Shown here piece by piece: positions 45,997-56,171 of a stretch of DNA of 64,000 nucleotides. The DNA comes from Linnemannia schmuckeri (taxonomy: Eukaryota > Mortierellomycota > Mortierellomycetes > Mortierellales > Mortierellaceae). Location: positions 62,001-126,000 of the forward strand of contig JANATG010000006.1 in NCBI GenBank assembly GCA_029449235.1. The letters run 5' to 3'. Every line of letters begins with the position of its first letter. Positions within the stretch are counted from its first letter, which is position 1. The notes under the pieces are model-generated. The model saw only the letters and a program-made list of their open reading frames with translations. It was not told the DNA's origin and did no database searches. The position numbers were made by a program, and so were the translations under genes.

Positions 45997-48756
45997 TTAC
46001 AACTTGGCGGCACCGTGCTGGTTGAGAATGGGGACAATATACTCCTTGTAGCCATCAACAACCTCGACCTGGTTAATAGCCTCCTTTTGGGCAGCATCCC
46101 ACAAATGCTGGTATGCATCACCATCAGCAGCGCCCAAAGCACTGCTCAAGTAATGATCAGGGAAATCAAACGCGTCCACCAATCCGACAACATCATCCGC
46201 AAGGGCATCCTGCAAGTTTTTAATTTGCTGACGGAGGGACTGGCACTGATTGGGGGAGACATAAAAGTCTTCAAGATAATCACCCAACGAGGCCTGGATG
46301 GTGTGAAGTGCAAAGAGATCTGAGAGACGCTTGAGGACACGGACAGTCTCCTTGGTGACGCCTTGGTCACGAACACTAGCGACGCCCTCAATAGCTGAGC
46401 GTGCAAGAACATACTGCGAGTGAGCGTGACAGAGTCTCCAGCACTCCAGGTTGAGGTCGCTCCAGACCATGCCCTCTTGCATGGCTGCAATGGCGAGGTC
46501 GCCAACAAGACGGCCAGCGCGATGCTCAAAGGCCGCCAACTGGACCTCGGGCCTGATCCAGTCGTTGACCGTCTCGACTGAGCAGCGCTCAGCCTGGAAG
46601 GCTTCCTGATCAATCGTTTTGATCACGTACTTGGAGAAGGGGGTCACCTTCTCTGGGTCGGTCGTTGCCACCTTGATCTGCTTCAGCAAATATCTTGCTG
46701 ACTGCTGCGTCAACAAAAAGTTGTCTCCCTGTTATGTTACATATAAAATGAAGATAATAAATTAGTGTCTACAGTTGCAGAATAACGTGTAAGTTCCATG
46801 GCAAGATGCTAAGAAAATAGAGTGAGAATGTACCTCGTAGGTGTTGGAGGGGACGTAGCTGGACCAGAGATGGGAGATACCGCTAAAGTACGAGTAACCG
46901 TGTCCACCCATGATTTTGCGGCAATCCTCAACACCAGTGGCAGCAATGGTTGAGCAGGTCGATTTCAATCCAGAAGAAATGGCATGGACCTCGGCCAATG
47001 AGGAGATATCGCCCTTCATGAGCTCCGAAAGCATACTCTCGTACATGGAACGCATCTTTGTACCAGCAGCAAGCATGGCATAGGACTGGGCAATAATGGG
47101 GAAGAGACGCGACTGGACCATGGGGTAGTTGATGACCTGGGTCTCCAAGCCAGGGTTGGCGGCATCCTTGCGGCTGGTGGGAACGTGGAACTGGCGACGG
47201 ACCGTAGTGTAGCGGGTGGCAATGGTGGCAGCGCGAGCCAGAGTCATTCCGGCACCGCGAACCATGTGCGAGCGAAGAAGAACCATCGATCCGTAAGCCA
47301 ACTATTTTCATAAATATCATAAAGATTATAGAGATACGTCGTTAATGATTGCCATGTTACATGTTACTTGCGGAGTCCATTCGGGATTGCCAGCTGACAA
47401 AAAAGGAAGGTTGACTGGGACCGGGCTCTTTTTTAGAGGACTCGATCACATGTGATATGTTACCTTGCTATGTGGGGGCTTGATGTACTGGCCTTCGCGG
47501 GTCACCTTGGCGAAACGCATCAACATGTTCTCACGGGGAATGGGGTAGTTCTCAAATCTGACAACTATTTGTCCACACAAGGCATGTCCTACAGTCAGAA
47601 ATCCGTTGGTAGTGGATGACAAACATGACTACACGAATGAAAATGAAAATGAAAATAAAAAACATAAACTTACAGCCGTTGTCAATCTTGGAAAAACCAC
47701 CATAGGACTTGGGTCCAATATCCCCAACCTTGACACCAGGGAAAGGGCGATGATCCTTCAAGGAACGAATAGGGACAATGAATCCATGAGCACCATAATC
47801 CTTGTCATCAATAATAAGACGAGCCTGGATCAAGGCATGGGTACAGATAGCACCCAGACCCCCAATCCACCACTTGGAGGCCGTGAAAGTAGTGGAGTGG
47901 ATGATCCACTGGTCAGTATCTCTGTCGAGGGTGGCGGTGGTCTCGAGCTGAGAGAGGTTGGATCCGTGGCCCAGCTCAGTCTGGGCGTAGCATCCGATGA
48001 TCTGGTGCTTCTCTGCGAGGGGGCCCCAGTATTTTGCCTGCTCGTCTGATCCCTGCGCGTAGATGATAGGGATGAATGCCGTCTCGTGCAGTCCCACCTA
48101 CAGTATGAAAGAAGAGGCGTATGGGTTAGAGGATGGGAGAGTGGCCATATGCCGCGAGAGGCGTTGAACGAACAAAGTGGATGTAACTGCATGCTACAAG
48201 TAGTACTTACAGGCAACAATTCATCGACAAAGTCCATGCCTGTGCGTGCGGAAAGAGAACAAATTGATCCGATAGGACGAGAGAGTGAGTGAAACGACAA
48301 AGGCAGCTTTTTGTACATTCCAAGGGAGCATATATGGTATCAATGAGAAAAGTCAAGTGGACTTACAGGTAAGCATCTCCTCCTGGGTAAGGTTATGCTC
48401 TTCCTTCAACTGGTACAGTCGGAGACTCATTGCAAGACCCTGCTTCACATCTTGAACTCGGCTCAGTCCTACCCTACTCATTTGCCATTTCAGTGAAAAA
48501 CACAAAGAGGGAATTAGAATAGGCCATTTACTTTCATCCTTTTTTCTTTCGTGAATGTGTAATAGGTAAAGAAATAATGGAGAGCGTGCCTCGCGTCGTT
48601 GGAGAAGACGGGGTCGTTGGAGATGAGAGAGGCGAGATGTCTGCGACGAGCAATCTTTTCGTCGGAGCCGTGAATGTAGCGGGTGAGGTCGATTACGGGG
48701 AAGGTGGTCTTTGCCCTGGCGGCTGCCAGGTCCTTGACTTGCTGCGTTTGGGCCAT
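45997..48756 (-). CDS. ACOX: Peroxisomal acyl-CoA oxidase
   Basis: Seven exons (48756-48590, 48473-48367, 48239-48211, 48097-47674, 47564-47464, 47301-46834, 46728-45997) total 2028 nt and give 675 residues. It oxidises acyl-CoA to trans-2-enoyl-CoA with FAD, making H2O2, in the first step of peroxisomal beta-oxidation. Family text is clear: GCYAQTELGHGSNL, TFTASKWWIGGLG, the IPRENMLMR strand, and KIMGGHGYSYFSG. The last residues are AAKL, a good type 1 peroxisomal targeting signal (AKL). Two oddities: intron 1 appears to be GC-AG (AG|GCACGC), the only choice that restores the family sequence NDARVGLSRVQ, and exon 3 is a 29-nt micro-exon. The length matches fungal enzymes of about 660-700 residues. 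Confidence 0.93.
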
Positions 48757-49667
48757 TGGGTTGGAATGGTCGTGAGAAAGAAGGAAAGAAGGAAGGAAGG
48801 AAGGAGAGGGTTGTGGAGAAGGGAGGAAAGGAAGAGGAAGGATGACGAGGAAGTAGAGAAGAAAAAAGCAGAAAGAGAAGAAGAAGTAGGTACCGATTTC
48901 CAAAGAGACATAACAGAGAGGGAAGATGAGGAGGAGGGGACCGAACCTTCTTTTTCTCCTTTTCTTCTCTTTCTTCACACACACAAACAATCCATGCTGA
49001 CAGACAGCCTCATACTATGCACATGGATAATCAAAGAACCGCTCGGCTCGCTTTGGACGAACCAAAAAAGCGTCAATTGGGTAAATAACAGAAGAAGGGA
49101 GTGTTTGTTATTCTTTTCTTCAATTAGTAGCCAGTGGGCGTATGTATGTTTTGCTCGTTGTCCATCGATTGCTAATAGCGGGGTGAATTGGTGAAGAGAT
49201 AGAGAGATAGACAGTTATTCGGTTCCTTCTTTCTCTCGCACACTTTGGCAACCATTCACTCGAATATCCATCCTCGCAAGATATTTTCGCTCTCAATCCA
49301 AACATCTCATACTAGGTTCACATCTCTGTGTGTCTCTCTTCTCTCGTACCGCACGAAAGAGAGGTGATCGATCACATTTTTTTTTTACACTCATGAAGGA
49401 CAAAACCGAGGTACGATGTGCATCATCAACAAACAAACAAATGAACGAGCACACAAACAAAGGTAGAGGCACTTCAGGATTTTGGTTGAACGGATCACCG
49501 GCATACAAAGGAGACAAACATCAACAACAACAAACACCCAGAAAATAACCGAGCCGTGGTTCTTTCTCCCTTTTCACTAAAAACCAAACAAGTAGTTATA
49601 ATTATTAGGTAAAGCGTAGATTGTTGTATATGGTTTAGCTGATAAAAAAAGGAAACCGACCCGTCTC
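48757..49667. other. Intergenic region between acyl-CoA oxidase and FAM72 gene
   Basis: This holds the acyl-CoA oxidase promoter and leader (a purine-rich GGAA/GAAG stretch on the plus strand at 48770-48890, so CT-rich on the coding strand) and the FAM72 3' side. No gene is supported. Confidence 0.5.
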
Positions 49668-51763
49668 CTAACGGCAGATGACCTCAGCCATGGATGAGTT
49701 GAGCCATTCCTCCATCTCCACACATGCCGTCAATGGCCGTTCATCATTACTGTCATTACTATTACTTCCAGAAGAAGAGTAATGGTCTCGTGGGGAGGAC
49801 GAGGAGGACTGGGAAGAGGCTGCGGTAGTTCGGACGCTGAGAATGGGAACCTCGCGACGGAGTTGTTGGGCCAGGGCTTGGTCGTAGTTGATTGACGGCA
49901 CATTTGCCCACAGCATCACATCCCCCACATGGCCATCTACATTTTAGCGTGAATAAAAAAATGGAAGGGTGAAAGGCAATGGTAAATTAAAACAGGTCGA
50001 AAAAGATCCCGAGTTGACAAAGTTTACATGGTTGGCGAGAAAGAAGGAACCAAAGAGGAAATACTTACCCACACGGAGGCGCTTGTAGTGGACGACGGCA
50101 GAAGAGTAAAACATCCAAAAGTGGCCATTGTTCTGGTCCTTGAGGCAGTCTGAGCATGGTTGAGTGACATGGTATCCTGCTACCTGACCACTATTCTCCA
50201 CACAATGACGGTAAAAAAAAAAAGGAATGACTAACATTAGAAACATGCGCGACTCAAAAAACAATAGACGATACACGAGTGAATAACAAGGAGGGCACCA
50301 TACCAGCCAAGGCAAGCGCTGTCGCGGATACGGCAGGCACAATGGCGGACTTGGCGGTCATCATTGACGAGCTGCAGACCTGCGGGAGGCATATCAGTCG
50401 AGTACAGCTCCTTAGAATGGTCACTCAGCATCACTGCCTTCATTGCGCGGAGACACAAGGGACGGACACACGCAGCGCAGGCCAGCTGGTAGACGGGCTG
50501 ACTCAGGAACGCAGGTCGCTGCTGATAATGATGTTGGCGTGGTCTCTCGACCGTCATGGTACCCTCTGACATGCTTTGTCGCCCACTTTGCTGTTGTCGA
50601 GAACCGTTGAATTGCTGGTAATCAGGTATGGTGGGTTGCTGGTGGTAGCTGTCGCGACGTCGATCTATCTCTTGAGGGAGTCGTTGACTATACTGAGGCT
50701 GTTGATTTTGTGAGTGAGACACGTGAGAGGAATAACCAGAAGATACTGAGGACTGGTGAGACCAGGATAAGGGTGGCATTTCTTGGGGCGGGAGAACGAT
50801 TCGTCGAGAGGATGGGAACTGCTGTGGGTGACGATGACTCGGTGCCCGTTGCTGTTGCTGATGCTGTGGCGGAAGCGATCCCTGAGGGGGCGCGTAGCTT
50901 TGACCCCTGGCCATAAGTGGAGTCTCATTCGACAGAGATGATCGACCTGACGCGGCCTGAGAATAATACCGTCGCTGGCCATATTCGTCTTCCGCTCGAG
51001 ATTGTCCATAATATTGATGATCGTCCTCATGCTCGTCCGGCTGCATATCTTCACCCTCTTCTCTTCCCTCCTCATCTTCTACTCCCTCCTCCGCTTCTTC
51101 GCTCTCAGTATCAAGACCTTGGGCCTCAGAGTCATCTCTGTGCACGGTATAGGTGTTGTTGTTATCATCCCGATGCCATTGTTGAGGTTGTTGTTGTTGG
51201 TGTTGACTCTGAACATGTGATCTCATTTGCTCCATAACGCTATCCCTTATCGACGCCATCCGATTGCTATAGTTGTTAGTGTACGCAGGCGTAGCACTAC
51301 GAATAACAACATTCTGATAAATCACCTGAGGATGGTGCTGCTGAAGTGTCCGCGAGCCAGCGGAAGACATCAAAAAGGACGAAGAAGAATAATCATCATC
51401 ACCGTGATTAGCAGACCCGACCAAAGAACTCGTCAATCCATCAATCGCCTGACTATGCCTGATCCTCGGCTGTCGAGACCATGTCGAAAGACGAGTCCCG
51501 TTGTTGATGTTGTTGTTGTTATTGATGGCTGAAGACATCATCTGTGGGATCATGGGGGACTGGGTCTCTGCTAACCGACTCAGGTCCTGGGCAACGTTTA
51601 AGGAGCGTCGTAGACTGTGCGAACCGTCCGAGAAGTTTTGGGGCGTCATTGTTGTCGTCGTTGTTAAGTCTGTCCGTGCCAAGAACTGGGCGGCAGAGTG
51701 TCGAGGGCCTTGAAAGATGGAGCGTCGAGGAGGTCTGTTGTTCTGGCCTGAGGAATGTGGCAT
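49668..51763 (-). CDS. FAM72: FAM72 family protein with a long disordered N-terminal extension
   Basis: Three exons (51763-50304, 50190-50069, 49936-49668) join to 616 residues. The FAM72 domain occupies about residues 440-560: CAACVRPLCLRAMKAVML, ELYSTDMPPAGLQLV, CACRIRDSACLGCGQVAGYHV, PCSDCLKDQNNGHFWMF, and VMLWANVP. It keeps the paired cysteines of a zinc-binding fold. In mammals FAM72A binds and depletes the uracil glycosylase UNG2; whether the fungal protein does so is unknown. The first 440 residues are Gln/Ser/Arg-rich and disordered with an acidic run (EEAEEGVEDEEGREE), and are absent from animal FAM72 (about 150 residues). The first ATG after a CT-rich leader was used (MPHSSGQNN); longer upstream frames look like leader. 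Confidence 0.88.
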
Positions 51764-52838
51764 TTTGGCTTTGAGGTGAGTGATTAATTGGAGTGTGAAT
51801 AGAAAAGACGCGGGACTGTCTGGGGCTGGACTGGTTACTGATGGTTGAAGGGAGGGGAAAACGCGCTTTTTTTTTTTTTTCTTTTTTTTTGGTGGCAACC
51901 AATCAGATTTTGATGCCTGGTGGATCGCAGGTGGAGAACGGAGTCGGGAGGTGAAGGAGAGAGTTTGAACAGATGCACACGGTTGAGAGGTGTTCACTAA
52001 GTGGGTACGGGAAACAAAAAAGTCAACAAGGCGAAAGGACAGAAGGTGAGAGAATAGGGTTAGGGGGTACTGGAGAGAGGGTGTTGAATGATGAAATAAA
52101 AAAAAAAAAAAAAAAAAAAGAAAGAAAAAAAGGAATGAGATGCCCGATGGAAGAAAGTGAATGCGAATGCCACATCCAGCAACAAGCACTGGTAGCTATT
52201 CTGTCACAATGACGGGTGAAGAGTGTGAGTGAAGCAAACAGAAAAAAAACAAAAAGAGAAAGTAAGGGCAAAAACCTACACAGAGACATAATCCGTGTGC
52301 GCTCATATCATCAACAGGACGGGATTCATGTTCAATAGTAAAAAAGGTGTATCAGCCTGATTCCAGTTCACCCAGAGAAATAAGCACTCTGTTTCTGTCG
52401 CATTGGCTTGGCCTGTCTATATGTGATTTGTATTGTGTTCCGTCCTGTGCCAAAGGTTGTGTTAACCAGGTTTGACCCCGAGACAGTAACGAGGCAGTAG
52501 AAGGAGAGTGGGTTCATATGGGTGTTCATTTGACATATTCATTTCTTTTTCTTGACAAGGCGAGTTTACTGGTATGGGATTGGTAGCTGCGAGTGTGAAC
52601 ATGATGCATGTGTAATTGTGTTTTGTTTTCAAAAAAATGCATGATATTATTTGTGTAGTGTACATTGCTCTAGACCGTTTCATGATAATCCTCCTCGTCT
52701 TCCCTCTCGCCGTCTTTCCGCATTTGTCATCCGCCGTCAATTCGATCGTTTATGAGGCCACACACATTGTTTGTTGGACGGCGACTCGATGTTAATGGAT
52801 TGGCTGGCTTGGCTGGGATCACATTCTGCTCCCGTATG
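51764..52838. other. Intergenic region upstream of FAM72
   Basis: Contains A and T runs (51868-51888, 52096-52118) and a purine-rich stretch consistent with the FAM72 leader, then A/T-rich DNA reaching the 3' end of the next gene. No coding sequence is supported. Confidence 0.5.
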
Positions 52839-54895
52839 TTAATGTTGAGGATGAGGTTGTGGGAGATAGGGCGGGGATGTCGTTGAAGAAGACGACGGCG
52901 TTGCTGGGATGTTGTATGATGAGGACGATGATTCCTCAGGGTGAGGAGCAGGGTGGGGCTTGACTCCCCAAGCACAATAGCAGTTGACATAGCACTTATA
53001 GTGCTCGTACTCGACAAAGATCCGCTTGATCATGGCTTCGTACTGGGTATCGTTCATGCCTGTCAGCTCCTTGATAAGGCCTTTCAGACTTGACCACATT
53101 CCTGCAGAGTTCTCGCGCATCAGCTGGCCAACCTTGGCTCCCCAGGCACCGACGGGAATTGACGCATGACAAGCCTTGACCTCTTGAATACCCGCCTCGC
53201 GCAACATGCCCTCGAGCTTCTTGGCCGCTCTAGTATCGAGTCCTCGGGCAATACAACCCTGTTCAAGCACCTCCATCAACTTTGTCAACTCGGGTCCGTT
53301 GGCGTTCGAGACGATGGGAATCTCTGTGAGTTCGATGATGCCGCCAGGTTTGGTTACACGCATGAGTTCCTTAATAACAAAGGGCCAGTCCTTGGCGGGG
53401 TATCCCATGATTAAGAAGCGCTGGTGGACAAAATCAAAGGTGTTGTCCTCGAAGGGGAGACCTTGGAGGACATTGACAACCTGGAAGCGGCAGTTGCGAG
53501 GGCGAATTTCAGTGGGCCAAACAGCAGAGATGTCGATTCCCGTAAAGTTAGTCTCCGTGTGCTCTGTGGACATTTCTGTTAGACGTGCATTGAACAATAA
53601 GTACAATAATAAAACAATGGGTGGTCCATGGTTAGTTGGGCCAACATCATTGGTATCATCAAGTGATCTATGTCATGCATATCCGTCGCCCTTTGCTTTG
53701 CCTTGTCGCTTTTGTTGCCGTTTTGCATTTGCTTTTGTTGTTGTTTTGCCATTTGTTGTTTGTCCTGTTTGTTGTATTGTTATGGCCCATCCATCAAATT
53801 TTGTGTCCCTCTGTCTCTCTCGTCATTGTCGTACAGAGCACTGAAAAAAACAATAGCCCATAAAACGAGAGCGAGGGAAAGAGCCAAAGAGACAGAGAGA
53901 CGCGGAAAGAGTATGGGAGAGAGAAAATAAAAAAGATATGCAAGAGCACTTGCCTAAGATCCATGTTCCGGGACCACATCCGACGTCGAGAACGTCTTTG
54001 TGAATCTTGTTGTCGAACTTTGCGCGCGTGTTTCCGTTGAAGGCGTGTCGGATCACAAAGTGCTGCAAGTGGAGTCTAATTTTTTTGTAGGTAGGAAGAG
54101 AAAGAGAAAAGGGATGGATGATGTTCTTTCGTTAGTCTTCGTCGCAAAAGTATTTCAGCCCATGTTTTTCGTAATGATTGCTGTTCCATGTTGATTCGTG
54201 TATTTTGTGGAGGGAAAAGAAGGGGAGAGAAGGGGCAGATGGAGGAGAGGAAATAAGAAATTGCTATTGTCTTTTCATGGTGTTCATGTTTTTTGATCAC
54301 TAATAAATATCGAGGCGATTTGAGGGCATCATTGAGAGAAAGAAGGAGAAGGATGATGACAAAGAAGAGGAAGAGAGAAATCCCACTGACAAGAGAAAAA
54401 TAGCCAGATAGTGCATTCAAAAGAAAAAAAACGAGAGCAAAGAGTCGAAAGCGGAAGAGAAAAAATGAAAGACACCAAAGAGGGCGCATATTACCTGTCC
54501 ATCTCATCGATATCGTTGGGCATGATATAAGCGGCTCCCTCAGTATTATGATGGCGCCTACCGTCGATCCAGCGGTAGTTCTGTCGGGTAGCCGGTTTGC
54601 CGTCAGTAGTGGAGTGAATAGTGGTTGTGCGTTGATGGTAGAAGCTGTCGTTGTTGGCGGTCGAGGTGATGATAGAGGGGGCGTGTCCGTTGATGCCGCC
54701 GGGTATTTGCTTCATATCCTGATGGTGGTGTTGTGACCGGGCAAAGGAGGCGCTGTTTTCGAGCGCCATACGCGCCTGCTGGTGCTCTGCCAGCTGGGCC
54801 TCGCTCAGGTTCCGCTGGTATTGACGCTGCAGCTCCTGCTGTGTCATCTTTTGCTGCTTCTTTGGGATCCGAATGGACGATTGGTTTGATCCCAT
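52839..54895 (-). CDS. LaeA/UMTA-like SAM-dependent methyltransferase, probably N-myristoylated
   Basis: Three exons (54895-54495, 54075-53954, 53575-52839) total 1260 nt and give 419 residues. The catalytic part shows the family entry YRWIDGRRHHN ... YIMPNDIDEMDR, then the SAM site KDVLDVGCGPGTWIL, FTGIDIS, and NTFDFVHQRFLIMGYP with RVTKPGGIIELTE. This group is expanded in Mucoromycota and includes relatives of the secondary-metabolism regulator LaeA; the substrate is unknown. The N-terminus, MGSNQSSIRI, fits the N-myristoylation pattern M-G-x-x-x-S, so membrane attachment is likely. The C-terminus is Ser/Pro/His-rich. Intron 2 is a GC-AG intron with a perfect donor (TTAG|GCAAGT): only this join gives the expected WILEMSTEH. 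Confidence 0.88.
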
Positions 54896-55505
54896 CTTGA
54901 CTCGTCTTCTTTTTGATTATTAAAAAGGTGTTGGTTGGTTTTGGGTTTGCTGGTTGGTGTGTGTGTTTGTGCGAGGTATAAGGTATGTGTTTGAAAGAGT
55001 GTTCAAAAAACGTGTGCAGACAACCAAAAACGGGTATATTGTTCAGGGTGTGTATATAATATGTGTGTATGACAAAGAAAGAGAACGGCGAGGCACAACA
55101 ATGAATAAGGTGTTAAAGAAGAAGAGGTCAAAAAAGTAGAAGAGGTTGGAGGGAGATGACTGGGAGGGACAATAGGAAGCGAAGAAGGGTCATAAAATAG
55201 TTTAGTGAAGAGAGGATGGCGAAATGAGAAGAAGGATGTCCCTTGGTTGGGTGATGTACTTCGTGAGAATGATGACTGAGCGAGAGTGAGGGAGTGAGAG
55301 AGAGTGTGTGTGGGGATGATCGAAGATGATGATTTAGAGGCAGGAGAGGAGTCAAGATGGAAGGATGCAAGAAGTGACGATGATGATGACAAATGGGTCA
55401 AGAGAGAAGGAAGGGAAGAGTGTGAAGAAGAGAAGAGAGAGGAAGGGATGATCGTGCGAAGAGGTACAAAGGATAAAAAGAGGGGAGGGAGGAATGAAGA
55501 AGATT

Positions 55506-55585
55506 AAGAAGAGGAAAAGGAAGAGGAAGAGGAGGAGGAGGAAGAGGAAGAGGAAGAAGAAGAAGAAGAAGAAGAAGAAGGAAAA
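55506..55585 (+). repeat. 80-bp pure polypurine tract
   Basis: Eighty consecutive purines made of GAA and GGA triplets, within a larger purine-rich zone. The base pattern is nearly mirror-symmetric, a type of sequence able to form triplex (H-DNA). Confidence 0.8.
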
Positions 55586-56124
55586 CGAGGGAAAAGGGAG
55601 GGAGGGAGGAGCAGAACAAGAGGCGGAAAAAAAAAGTTGAGCGGCAAAAAAACAAATAAATCAAGGAGGGGTTTTGTGCCTTATGTGATTATTTTGATTA
55701 CACGATGTTCATACAGGGGAAGGGATCAAGTGCTTTAGACTACAGTACATGAGATTGAAAGTGAGCAAGAGGTTGGCCAAGAATGAAGACTAACAGGGCA
55801 AGGATATAAAAGAAGATGAAGAAAGGACGAAAATAAGATGAGGAATACTAATAAGAAGAACCATATACGTATGGCGGCTGCTGAATGTTAATTTTCTTTT
55901 TCTTTTTCTTTTTCTTTTCTTTTTTCTTTTTTTCTTCAGAGGTGAAAAGAAAAAGATTTGTTAAGCAACTGACAAAGACGAGTCAGGAACGAGGGCCGAG
56001 GGACAAGACAAAGGCGAGACTGATAGAGGCTGACTGACTAATGGAACCAGTCGTTGATGGTTCCTGGAATTTTGTCTCGCAGTCATTACTAAATATGATA
56101 TGTTTGCTGATCATTATGATCATA

Positions 56125-56137
56125 GTGGTGGTGGTGG

Positions 56138-56171
<34 letters not shown>
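56125..56171 (+). repeat. (GGT)n(GAT)n microsatellite
   Basis: About five GGT units run directly into about ten GAT units. It lies in non-coding DNA. Confidence 0.9.

Noticed and set aside
50237..52189. Longer FAM72 reading frame beginning about 140 codons upstream
   Set aside because: The upstream part runs through T-rich and A-rich leader (poly-Phe and poly-Lys) and does not look like protein; the ATG at 51763 was used.
55003..55664. Ser/Leu/Pro-rich open frames in the purine-rich region
   Set aside because: They arise from reading the CT-rich strand, with no domain, no homology and no splice context.
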